A DNA stretch of 64,000 bases, from contig NZ_CP072551.1 of NCBI RefSeq assembly GCF_019343495.1, positions 1-64,000 of the forward strand, in the 5' to 3' direction. The notes under the pieces were generated by a model, which was not told where the DNA came from, searched no databases, and was given only the letters and a program-made list of their open reading frames with translations. The position numbers were made by a program, and so were the translations under genes. The DNA comes from Acinetobacter lwoffii. GTDB taxonomy: Bacteria > Pseudomonadota > Gammaproteobacteria > Pseudomonadales > Moraxellaceae. Shown one piece after another: positions 9,152-16,382 of the stretch; position 1 is the first letter of the stretch, and every line of letters starts with the position of its first letter.

Positions 9152-9841
9152 TTATGCTTGAATATCTAAGGTCATTTCAATTTTGTCCTGTGACCAGATT
9201 TCGATGTCATATTCAATCACTAGATCATCTGATTTTGAAATACGTTCAATATAAGTGGCGGTTTGACTTAAAGGAATACCTAAGTGCTGGCTCTCAAAAT
9301 GAGACACACCGGTATTTTTAATTTTTAACTGACTACTCGTGTAATTATAATGAAAGTGATTTTTAATGACATCTTGTACCGAAGTAATCACATCATAATT
9401 CAGCACATTTGGAAACAGCGCAACAGGTAAATAATTATATTCTAGAAGTACAGGTACATCATCAGCATAACGTAAACGAATAATTTCAATAAAGCCCAAT
9501 TTACGATTTTCTTCACTAAAAAGATTACTGTGATCCAATCGCTCCAACTGTCTGGTCGAGATTAGTTCAGTTCTGACATTAAAACCCTGTGCCTTCATAT
9601 AAGAACGAAAATTTTCAATTGAGTTTGGAGAATATTGAATTTTTTTATTACTCACGAACCAGCCGAGATTTTGCCGTTTGAAAATTTTATCTTCGGCACG
9701 AAGCTGTTCATAGGCCTTACGCACTGTTTCCCTTGAACAGTCAAACTTTAATGCCAAGTACCGTTCGGATGGAATCATTTGATTAGAACTATAATTTTTC
9801 AATTCAGCCTCAATCAAATCTCTGATTTCCATATACTTCAT
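9152..9841 (-). CDS. GntR-family regulator with UTRA domain (HutC type)
   Basis: The 229-residue protein has an N-terminal winged helix-turn-helix (residues about 10-70; IPSERYLALKFDCSRETVRKAYEQL) and a UTRA ligand domain (about 85-225; YLPVALFPNVL, ATYIERI). HutC-type GntR proteins bind small metabolites and repress neighbouring genes. No intact catabolic target is adjacent: upstream is about 0.8 kb without genes and downstream are IS remnants. The regulator is therefore probably orphaned from its regulon (inference). Confidence 0.85.
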   Translation of the reverse strand: MKYMEIRDLIEAELKNYSSNQMIPSERYLALKFDCSRETVRKAYEQLRAEDKIFKRQNLGWFVSNKKIQYSPNSIENFRSYMKAQGFNVRTELISTRQLERLDHSNLFSEENRKLGFIEIIRLRYADDVPVLLEYNYLPVALFPNVLNYDVITSVQDVIKNHFHYNYTSSQLKIKNTGVSHFESQHLGIPLSQTATYIERISKSDDLVIEYDIEIWSQDKIEMTLDIQA

Positions 9842-10677
9842 TCAGTGAATCCAGTGAGTGCTCATAAATGATAAAGATAGTACTAAATTAAAGAACAGAG
9901 GAAAATTAAAAACAAGGTACGATCAGTAAAAAGATGCATTCCTTTGTTTTAATGAGAATGTTTAGCAGCATGATTAATACGTGATTCTGAGAGAATATCG
10001 TTGTCCATTCATAATGTTATCATTTATGCAAAAAGAATAGACTAAATTTGTCTAGGAGAGTGGTGACGGTTCAATCTAACTAAAAGGCATCTACCAAATG
10101 GCGGCTATTCGTAATAGTCGACTGAGAAAATCACGTACCTTGATTCTAAGCAGTTATTGCCCACCTCCATACTAGCACGTTTCCTGGCACAGTCCCTATC
10201 TGTACACTTGAATGCCTTTGACTATCTAAAGGTAATCTTTAAGAAAATGGGATTTATAGGGCAATATACTAAGATCTCTAGATCTGTTGAATTCGGCAAG
10301 CTCACTGAGTGTGGTTCCGTAACGTGACACTAGGTAACGTCTTGGGCTGCTGTCTGTAGGCAAAAATTAAAGCTGTGGTTTAAGGCTGGCATATTTTAAG
10401 ATTTATTTTAATTTACCACTGATGTCTGGATTTTTAGCTAATTATACCATATCCAAAAAACATATATTTACTAATAATTGCTTAGGCTATTTATTATAAA
10501 AAACAACCATATATCATTGATATATGAACATTTATTTCTATTTTTTCTATAGACATAAATTAATTAATTTTTTAGGCCCCCATACACTATCTAAGCTGAG
10601 TCAATTAAAACCTGGTATAAGTCAATGTCACATTGACTTATAGAAATAATATTTAAAAACCTTTTTTTATTTTGAAT
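9842..10677. other. Gene-free stretch between GntR and an IS5 remnant
   Basis: About 835 bases were read in all frames without a convincing gene. It probably holds the GntR promoter near its left end, and a perfect 11-bp inverted repeat (TATAAGTCAAT, 10616-10626; ATTGACTTATA, 10632-10642; loop GTCAC) close to the IS5 end. The rest looks like eroded sequence. Confidence 0.5.
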
Positions 10678-11461
10678 TAGGGTGTCATCAATTAGCTTGA
10701 GAAAATCCTACCGGTCCTCATAATTTCTTCATGAATAAACGCTATGCATTAATAGATGATTGGTGGGAACAGGTTAAAGATCTGTTACCTGGACGAATGG
10801 GTACTGTTGGAGTAACGGCCAAAGATAACCGACTATTTGTTGAAGCGCTATCGTTCAGGTATCCCGTGGCGAGACTTACCCGAACGCTTCGGTGATTTTA
10901 GAGTAGTGCATACTCGTTTTAGTCTTTGGGCTAAAACAGGTGTGTGGCAGAGAGTCTTTGAAGTGCTGTCACATGACCGTGACAATGAATATGTGATGTT
11001 AGACTGCACCCCATTGTACGTGCTTACCAACACAGCGCTGGGAGGAAATCAGGCGAATAGGCGCAGTAAAGGGGGCTTAAGCACCAAAATTCATGCCCGT
11101 ACTGATGCTTTAGGCAACCCGACAGGATTTTATCTCACGGATGGGCAGGTTCATGACTTAAACGGTTCAGATGTGTTGCTGGACTTATCGTTGAGCCAGA
11201 CCTGGCTTATGGATAAAGCCTACAACTCCAGGGATCGGGTCATTGATCTAATTTTAGAGGCGAAGGGTCAAGTTGTGATGCCAGCGAAAAGTAATTCTAT
11301 TGATCAGCGTGATTATGATTGACATATCTACAAGGCAAGACATCTGATCGAGAATTTTTTTGCCAAGCTCAAACAATATCATGCTATTGCCACACGCTAT
11401 GATAAATTGGCTCAAAACTTCTTATCAGCGATCTTTCTGGCTTAATTGATAACACGTCCTA
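10678..11461 (+). mobile_element. Decayed IS5-family element (IS427-like)
   Basis: Imperfect terminal repeats (TAGGGTGTCATCAATTA at 10678; complement of TAGGACGTGTTATCAATTA ending at 11461) enclose a broken transposase gene. The size, about 784 bp, fits small IS5-family elements. It abuts the plasmid partition genes. Confidence 0.65.
10731..11445 (+). pseudogene. IS5-family transposase, frameshifted and stopped
   Basis: MNKRYALIDDWWEQVKDLLP starts at 10731. The frame shifts near 10840, and the main part (SGIPWRDLPERFG, VMLDCTPLYV, WLMDKAYNSRD) continues to TGA 11320-11322. After that stop the same frame continues HLIENFFAKLKQY, the Glu block. At least one frameshift and one nonsense codon make it inactive. 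Confidence 0.8.
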
Positions 11462-11479
11462 GTTTGAGATTGTCAAAAA

Positions 11480-11506
11480 AAGTGTAGCAACTTGCTACAC
11501 TTTTTC
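11480..11506 (-). terminator. Palindromic terminator at the parB end
   Basis: AGTGTAGCAA and TTGCTACACT, flanked by A and T runs, form a strong hairpin that overlaps the parB stop (GTG TAG). The same 20-odd bases with flanking runs recur at 15226-15256 just after rep, so the two bracket the replication-partition module. Confidence 0.8.
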
Positions 11507-12406
11507 ACTTTTCTGAATAAGCTGTTTTAAAAAATCTTCTAGTTGTAAGAGACTAGCTTCGTCAATTTCCGAGATATTCAGAGAAACCTTAAGCTGTTTT
11601 TGATTGAGTTTGATATTCCCCGCAATCTTACCTGCATATTCAATTTTTCTAACCACAGATGTTGTGGTCAGTTTTCCTGGATCCTGACTCAATATTTTTT
11701 CAGCATAGGCAGTAACTTTACTTTGCTCTAGTTTTTTGTCTTTTACTTTTTCCCAAGCCCCTAGCAAAGCCTTTTCGGCCTCAGAAAGTTGCTCTATATG
11801 ATCCGACAGAAATTTTTTGAATGCAGTTGCAGCAGTACGACCTAGTAGGCCTGGTTCCACATCAAGGTCATTTAAAATTACTTGAGGCAGTTTTTCGTAT
11901 GCTAAATACTTGTACATATCTTCGCGATTTAAACCCAGTGAATTGGCTAAACGTTGCTTGTTTTTCTTTAACTTCTCATCAAGTGAGTTCAGGCCAATAA
12001 AAATTTCATAATCTGTCAGGTCCTGACGCTTTAAATTCTCTGCTAAGGTTAACAAAGATGCTTCTACATTATTCGCATCAATGATAATCGCTTCAATCAC
12101 AGACTTGCCGAGTAAATGGTGCGCCCGTAAGCGCCGCTCGCCTGCAATGAGTTCATATTTCAGATTATCAAGTTTACGTACTGTAATGGGCTGCAACAGA
12201 CCGACTTCATTAATGGAATCCGCCAGTTCTTTTAATTGTGACTCTTCAAATAATTTACGCGGCTGGTTTGGACTGCGGCTAATATCCTCAATAGGAACAT
12301 TACGTCTAAACTCTTTCAGCTCTCTAATATTGTCTTTCTGTGCTTGCTGATGTTTTTCTGTATTCTGTTTCAGTTTCTGAGCTAAAAGCTCTTTGGTGCT
12401 TGCCAT
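11495..12406 (-). CDS. parB: ParB-family plasmid partition protein
   Basis: The 303-residue protein binds centromere-like parS sites and works with ParA to segregate plasmid copies. It has the ParB N-terminal domain (about residues 35-130) with the box LIAGERRLRAHHLLG and the upstream NQPRKLF motif. The central HTH region (RQDLTDYEIFIGL, KNKQRLANSLGLNREDMYKYL) and a C-terminal dimerisation part follow. It starts 13 bp after parA. parS was not identified by eye. Confidence 0.92.
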   Translation of the reverse strand: MASTKELLAQKLKQNTEKHQQAQKDNIRELKEFRRNVPIEDISRSPNQPRKLFEESQLKELADSINEVGLLQPITVRKLDNLKYELIAGERRLRAHHLLGKSVIEAIIIDANNVEASLLTLAENLKRQDLTDYEIFIGLNSLDEKLKKNKQRLANSLGLNREDMYKYLAYEKLPQVILNDLDVEPGLLGRTAATAFKKFLSDHIEQLSEAEKALLGAWEKVKDKKLEQSKVTAYAEKILSQDPGKLTTTSVVRKIEYAGKIAGNIKLNQKQLKVSLNISEIDEASLLQLEDFLKQLIQKSEKV

Positions 12407-12419
12407 AATACTCTCAGGT

Positions 12420-13193
12420 TTAAACTTTAGCTACAATTTCATTGGCAAGGCTTTCAAAAGCCTTACGTACTTTTGAATTTTTTTCTACATTCAAAAGTGA
12501 TTGTTGCAGAATCGCTGCTTGATTAACTTTAGTACTTTGAGGAATGGTGGTCTCTAAAAGTTTTCCTACCTGTTTTAAGGCTTCATTCCGAATCAGCTTA
12601 CAGACATTCTGACGTTCATCATGCTTAATTAGTAAAGCGCCTAAAAGCTCTAAATCTGGATTAATACGTTTGATCTTTTCAAGATGATTTAAAAGATCTG
12701 TTACCCCATACAATCCATATTGTGATCCGGATTCGATAGGAATAATGACATGTGTTGAAGATGCCAGGGCATTGCTGGTTAATAATTTAAGACTAGGTGG
12801 ACAGTCGATCAATATAAAATCATAAAGATCTTTTAACAGTTCTAACTTGATATTTAACTCTTCAGAAGGACGGGGAGCTTCTTCTTTTAGTTGGTCTTCA
12901 GTTTTTCCTAAATTCAAGGAACCATAAATTAATGATACTTTTTCAAAGTTCGTTTCTTCTTGTAATGCATCTGCCAACAACGAAATATCGCCCACTAGTA
13001 ATTCTGCTGTAGTCACAACAATTTCGCTTGGATGTTGGATCCCAATGTGTAAACTTGCGTTTGCTTGAGGATCTAAATCAATGACTAAAACCTTGTTGCC
13101 CAGATTGGCAAGTTCTGAGGCTAGGTGCACAACAGTCGTTGTTTTGCCACATCCGCCTTTATGATTAGCAACAGTAATAATTTTTGCAGACAT
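12420..13193 (-). CDS. parA: ParA-family partition ATPase
   Basis: The 257-residue deviant Walker ATPase carries NHKGGCGKTTT (Walker A with signature Lys), DLDPQAN and LIDCPPS. It forms dynamic filaments or gradients on the nucleoid that pull the ParB-parS complex. There is no N-terminal HTH, so autoregulation would rest on ParB or another factor. It is transcribed away from the iteron origin, in an operon with parB. Confidence 0.95.
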   Translation of the reverse strand: MSAKIITVANHKGGCGKTTTVVHLASELANLGNKVLVIDLDPQANASLHIGIQHPSEIVVTTAELLVGDISLLADALQEETNFEKVSLIYGSLNLGKTEDQLKEEAPRPSEELNIKLELLKDLYDFILIDCPPSLKLLTSNALASSTHVIIPIESGSQYGLYGVTDLLNHLEKIKRINPDLELLGALLIKHDERQNVCKLIRNEALKQVGKLLETTIPQSTKVNQAAILQQSLLNVEKNSKVRKAFESLANEIVAKV

Positions 13194-13420
13194 GCGTGTC
13201 AGATGCTTCCGTATTTGAATGTTTAGTAATATAAATAACTTTCACTCATCTTACTATAGTTTTAAAATTTATAAATCCTATTTGTTCAGATGTAAAACAG
13301 CTTAAAAATAAATCTTTAACTAAGCTAGCTTAATTAATAATTAGAATAATTAGTTATTTAGCTAATTAATAATTAAGAGTGTATTTTTATTATATAAAAC
13401 AAATGCTTAGAGTTTTAAAA
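13194..13420. other. AT-rich part of the replication origin
   Basis: Between parA and the iterons lies very AT-rich sequence with near-repeats of TTAATTAATAATTA (around 13331-13378). In iteron plasmids such a tract next to the iterons is where the duplex opens. It must also hold the parAB promoter. Confidence 0.55.
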
Positions 13421-13566
13421 GTGGAAGCTTTGTCACTCTAAAGTGGAAGGTCTGTCACTCTAAAGTGGAAGGTTTGTCACTCTAAAGTGGAAGGTCTGTC
13501 ACTCTAAAGTGGAAGCTTTGTCACTCTAAAGTGGAAGGTCTGTCACTAGGGTGGAAGGTTTGTCAC
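13421..13566 (+). repeat. Iteron array of the plasmid origin (7 tandem copies)
   Basis: The 16-bp core GTGGAAGSYTTGTCAC, with C in place of T at one position in some copies, starts at 13421, 13443, 13465, 13487, 13509, 13531 and 13551. The spacing is 22 bp except for the last step, which is 20. TCTAAA-type linkers separate the copies. Two turns of helix per unit fits cooperative binding of a Rep_3 initiator on one DNA face. Copies alternate between AAGCTT, AAGGTC and AAGGTT variants. Confidence 0.95.
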
Positions 13567-13657
13567 TGCTATTTTTTAAACCGCTATTTTTATTTAAAAA
13601 TAATTTAAAAAACAATTATTTAATATGTTAATAAAGTCTCGTAACTAAGCCTTAAAG

Positions 13658-13968
13658 GTGGAAGGGTTGTCACTGTATATTCTTAACCTGTGGATAATCT
13701 GTTTTTATTGGATATTTCCTGATGATTATATGTGCAGTTATACCTTTCGAATCTAACTGAAAGGTGGAAGCCTTGTCACATCAGGGTTTCTATTTAACTT
13801 AACCTATCTGAATGTGGGTGAAAAAAGTAAAAATAGTCATTCTAAACTGTAATTTCGGGGGCTAAAGGTGGAAGGTCTGTCACTGTAGGGTGGAAATACT
13901 GTATTTAATTCCACTTTAAAGGCAAAAAACCGGATAATAACGCTTTTTTTTGATGACGGACCTTCCAC
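13658..13968. repeat. Outlying iterons, including an inverted copy near the rep promoter
   Basis: Further direct copies of the core start at 13658, 13764 and 13868, with a partial one at 13890. An inverted copy (GACGGACCTTCCAC) lies at 13955-13968, about 85 bp upstream of rep. In Rep_3 plasmids an inverted pair near the rep promoter binds Rep dimers for autorepression, so this group is the probable control site. Confidence 0.8.
13689..13697 (-). promoter_or_regulatory. DnaA box
   Basis: TGTGGATAA is the perfect complement of the consensus TTATCCACA. It lies between the tandem iterons and rep, as expected for a host-DnaA-assisted iteron origin. Confidence 0.75.
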
Positions 13969-14050
13969 TTTTAGAATCTTGTGGTGAAAGTCTTGAAAGT
14001 TTTTCCACTTTTGTATATAAAAACTAAGTCAAATTATAAATATCACGGTT

Positions 14051-15223
14051 ATGACAGAATCTGAACCATTGCAAGAAGAAACGAATTATATTCCCTACTG
14101 TATAGGCAACATTCGCCATAATGGCGTTGTCAGTACCAGTAACCGCTTAATTCGCCCAATCGAGTTGTCATCCAATGAATATAAGGCACTTCTATATGCA
14201 ATGGCGGTTGCGAATTATAGTGAGAAAAATAGGGTAGATGGTGAAATTACCGAACAAACTTATATTTATTTGTATAAGGATGATTTGGCAGATTTACTAG
14301 GATTAAATAAACGTAACTCAATTAATGTTGCAATAGATCGGATCTATAAAGAGCTTTCATCCCGGGTAGCTCATTTTATTATTGAGGAGCCTGCTGATAA
14401 TGGTAAGAGAAAGACTAAAAAAGTACATTCTGTCGTTCCCATTATCCGTGAGTTAAGATGGGAAGATGACTCTAAAAATGCGATTCAGATTCGTTTTACT
14501 AGTGAGGTGTTGCCGTATTTCACTCAACTGGCTGGGGGTAATTTTACTACCTATCAGCTAAAACATCTTTTTGCCCTAGATTCTGTTGCCAGTATGAGTC
14601 TTTATACTTATTTCATTAAAAACGAATTTAAGTACGCCAATCAAAAGAGTTATGAAGTGCCATTACTTTTAGAAAACTTGAAAGCACTGATTGATATTAA
14701 TGAAACCAAATATGATCGCTGGGTAGATTTTAGACGCTATGTATTAGACAAAATAGTGGCAGAAATTAACGAAAATACAGATCTACAATTAGAGTATGAA
14801 ACCGTTAAGAAAGGCCGTCCAATTGTAGGTGTGAATTTTAAACTGCATCATCGGATTGCTGATAAGGCACTGGATGAAATTGCAGTGATCGAAAAAATCT
14901 ATCTTGATGTTCCATTTGAAGACAATGCATCCGTAAAAGAATTAGGGGCTAAATTCGATACGAATGTACGTTCTTGGTATATTTTTAATAATGATGAAAA
15001 TTATCAGCAGTTCAAGAAGTGGTTTAAAAAAGTAGGATGCCTCACTGACTCTCAAGCAAATATTGTCATTAATGACACTTTATTCCAAATGGATTTTGCT
15101 GAAATTGGTATGGGGCTGAATGACTTTAAACGAAATATGAAGCATAAACTTAAAAACAATCCGGAATTCGTTCAAAGTATTCGTGAAAGACTGAATGATA
15201 TTTTTGGTAAAGAGCTGATCTAG
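14051..15223 (+). CDS. repB: Rep_3 replication initiator with C-terminal DUF5710 domain
   Basis: The 390-residue protein starts plasmid replication by binding the iterons just upstream. Residues about 30-275 form the two winged-helix domains of the Rep_3 family (RPIELSSNEYKALLYAMAV, TYQLKHLFALDSVASMSLYTYF). Residues about 283-325 (IYLDVPFEDNASVKELGAKF then WYIF) match the DUF5710 pattern, a small domain better known from primases and relaxase-linked proteins. A lysine-rich tail of about 60 residues ends the protein. The usual Rep_3 length is 300-320, so the tail is an addition. Confidence 0.9.
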   Translation: MTESEPLQEETNYIPYCIGNIRHNGVVSTSNRLIRPIELSSNEYKALLYAMAVANYSEKNRVDGEITEQTYIYLYKDDLADLLGLNKRNSINVAIDRIYKELSSRVAHFIIEEPADNGKRKTKKVHSVVPIIRELRWEDDSKNAIQIRFTSEVLPYFTQLAGGNFTTYQLKHLFALDSVASMSLYTYFIKNEFKYANQKSYEVPLLLENLKALIDINETKYDRWVDFRRYVLDKIVAEINENTDLQLEYETVKKGRPIVGVNFKLHHRIADKALDEIAVIEKIYLDVPFEDNASVKELGAKFDTNVRSWYIFNNDENYQQFKKWFKKVGCLTDSQANIVINDTLFQMDFAEIGMGLNDFKRNMKHKLKNNPEFVQSIRERLNDIFGKELI

Positions 15224-15225
15224 CG

Positions 15226-15256
15226 AAAAGTGTAGCAACTTGCTACACTTTTTTAG
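15226..15256 (+). terminator. Terminator after rep, twin of the one after parB
   Basis: AAAAGTGTAGCA and TGCTACACTTTT, followed by more T, form a hairpin 3 bp after the rep stop. It is the same sequence as at 11480-11506. Confidence 0.85.
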
Positions 15257-15304
15257 ATATATGTTCGTAAAGAATACAAGTGGTAAGGACCCTAGGATAA
15301 AAAC

Positions 15305-15440
15305 GACTCTGTTGCATAAAGGCTTTAGAGATAGATCTTCCCTAAGTTATCCAAATTCAAGTGACAACTTGGGTATGAGGTCTGCCTAATTTCTTAAATC
15401 TATTCAAAACGTAAGCGTTCGCTGAACACACCTTATGAAC
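15305..15440 (-). mobile_element. IS5-type 3' end remnant
   Basis: The stretch starts with CTGTTGCATAAAGGCTT, an IS5-type end, and on the minus strand encodes a LGRPHTQV-like tail of such a transposase in broken frames. About 85 bases are closely similar to 44582-44670, which is the end of a longer copy of the same element. Confidence 0.65.
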
Positions 15441-15512
15441 TCATCCTATAAGCCTTAATTTAGTCCCTACTTAAAAACAAGTGGGGACTAAATTTATGAC
15501 TACAAATAACTA

Positions 15513-16290
15513 GGGTCTGTTGACATTTACTGTTCATAACTGGCAAAAGTTGAAAGTTATTCTGCGTAATTTATCCATTCACCACAACTCAAATTTACGC
15601 AATTTTATTGAAGCTATTCTCTATAGAATTAGAACAGGCTGTCCGTGGCGAGATATTCCTTGTTGTTTTGGTCATTCAAACTCTATTTTCAAACGTTTTA
15701 ATCGTTGGTCAAGCAGCGGTAAGTTACTTAGATTATTCAAATTACTAGCCTCATGCCCCGATATGGAGTGGATTTTTATTGATGGCTCTCATGTACGTGC
15801 TCATCAACATTCTGCCGGCATAGCGAATCAATCTATTTCTAAAAGTGTAGGAGGAAACTCCTCAAAAATACATTTGATTGTTGATGCACATGGCAATCCT
15901 ATTGATTTCATGATTACCGATGGAACCACACATGATGTTAAAGTTGCACCTGATTTAATATCAACATTAGATTTAAAAGAGACAAAAGTGGTATGTGCAG
16001 ATAAAGGCTATGATTCAGAACCACTGCGTGAACAGATCAGGAAAACAGGGACTAAAGCGAATATACCAAAGAAAACAAATAGCCAATCGAACAATGACCA
16101 TATGGACTGGTATTTATATAAAATCAGGCATTTAGTTGAAAATATGTTTTGTAGATTAAAGCAATTTAGAGGAATAGCTACTCGATATGACAAGCTCAAA
16201 AGAAATTATCAAAGTTCTGTTGCTTTAGCCTGTATATTTTTATGGCTACCTTTATAGGGTTAATTATGAACAGTAAATGTCAACAGACCC
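15513..16290 (+). mobile_element. Complete IS5-family element with TA target duplication
   Basis: Perfect long terminal repeats (GGGTCTGTTGACATTTACTG at 15513, complement ending at 16290) enclose one transposase frame. TA lies on both sides (15511-15512 and 16291-16292), consistent with a 2-bp target duplication. It sits between rep and the mobilisation genes. Confidence 0.9.
15520..16257 (+). CDS. IS5-family transposase
   Basis: The 245-residue frame has the N-terminal DUF4096-like region (TGCPWRDIPCCFGHSNSIFKRF) and the DDE blocks FIDGSHVRAHQ, CADKGYDSEPL and RHLVENMFCRLKQF. There is no ATG near the N-terminus. TTG 15520 lies inside the inverted repeat, so the start is uncertain. It otherwise looks intact. 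Confidence 0.88.
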   Translation: MTFTVHNWQKLKVILRNLSIHHNSNLRNFIEAILYRIRTGCPWRDIPCCFGHSNSIFKRFNRWSSSGKLLRLFKLLASCPDMEWIFIDGSHVRAHQHSAGIANQSISKSVGGNSSKIHLIVDAHGNPIDFMITDGTTHDVKVAPDLISTLDLKETKVVCADKGYDSEPLREQIRKTGTKANIPKKTNSQSNNDHMDWYLYKIRHLVENMFCRLKQFRGIATRYDKLKRNYQSSVALACIFLWLPL

Positions 16291-16306
16291 TAATCTTTTT
16301 ATGATT

Positions 16307-16336
16307 TAGCCTAAGTATAATTCTTAGGCTATTTTT
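16307..16336 (+). terminator. Intrinsic terminator right of IS5
   Basis: TAGCCTAAG (16307-16315) and CTTAGGCTA (16323-16331) form the stem, and TTTTT follows. It reads out of the rep side and faces the end of the relaxase gene. Confidence 0.75.
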
Positions 16337-16382
16337 ATAAACTATGATTCAAATTGCATAAAAATTTGTTTAGGCAATTGTC

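Noticed and set aside
13421..13566. Regular 22-bp repeats that might suggest a CRISPR array
   Set aside because: The repeats are tandem without unique spacers of 26-40 bp, sit between parA and rep, and fit iterons.
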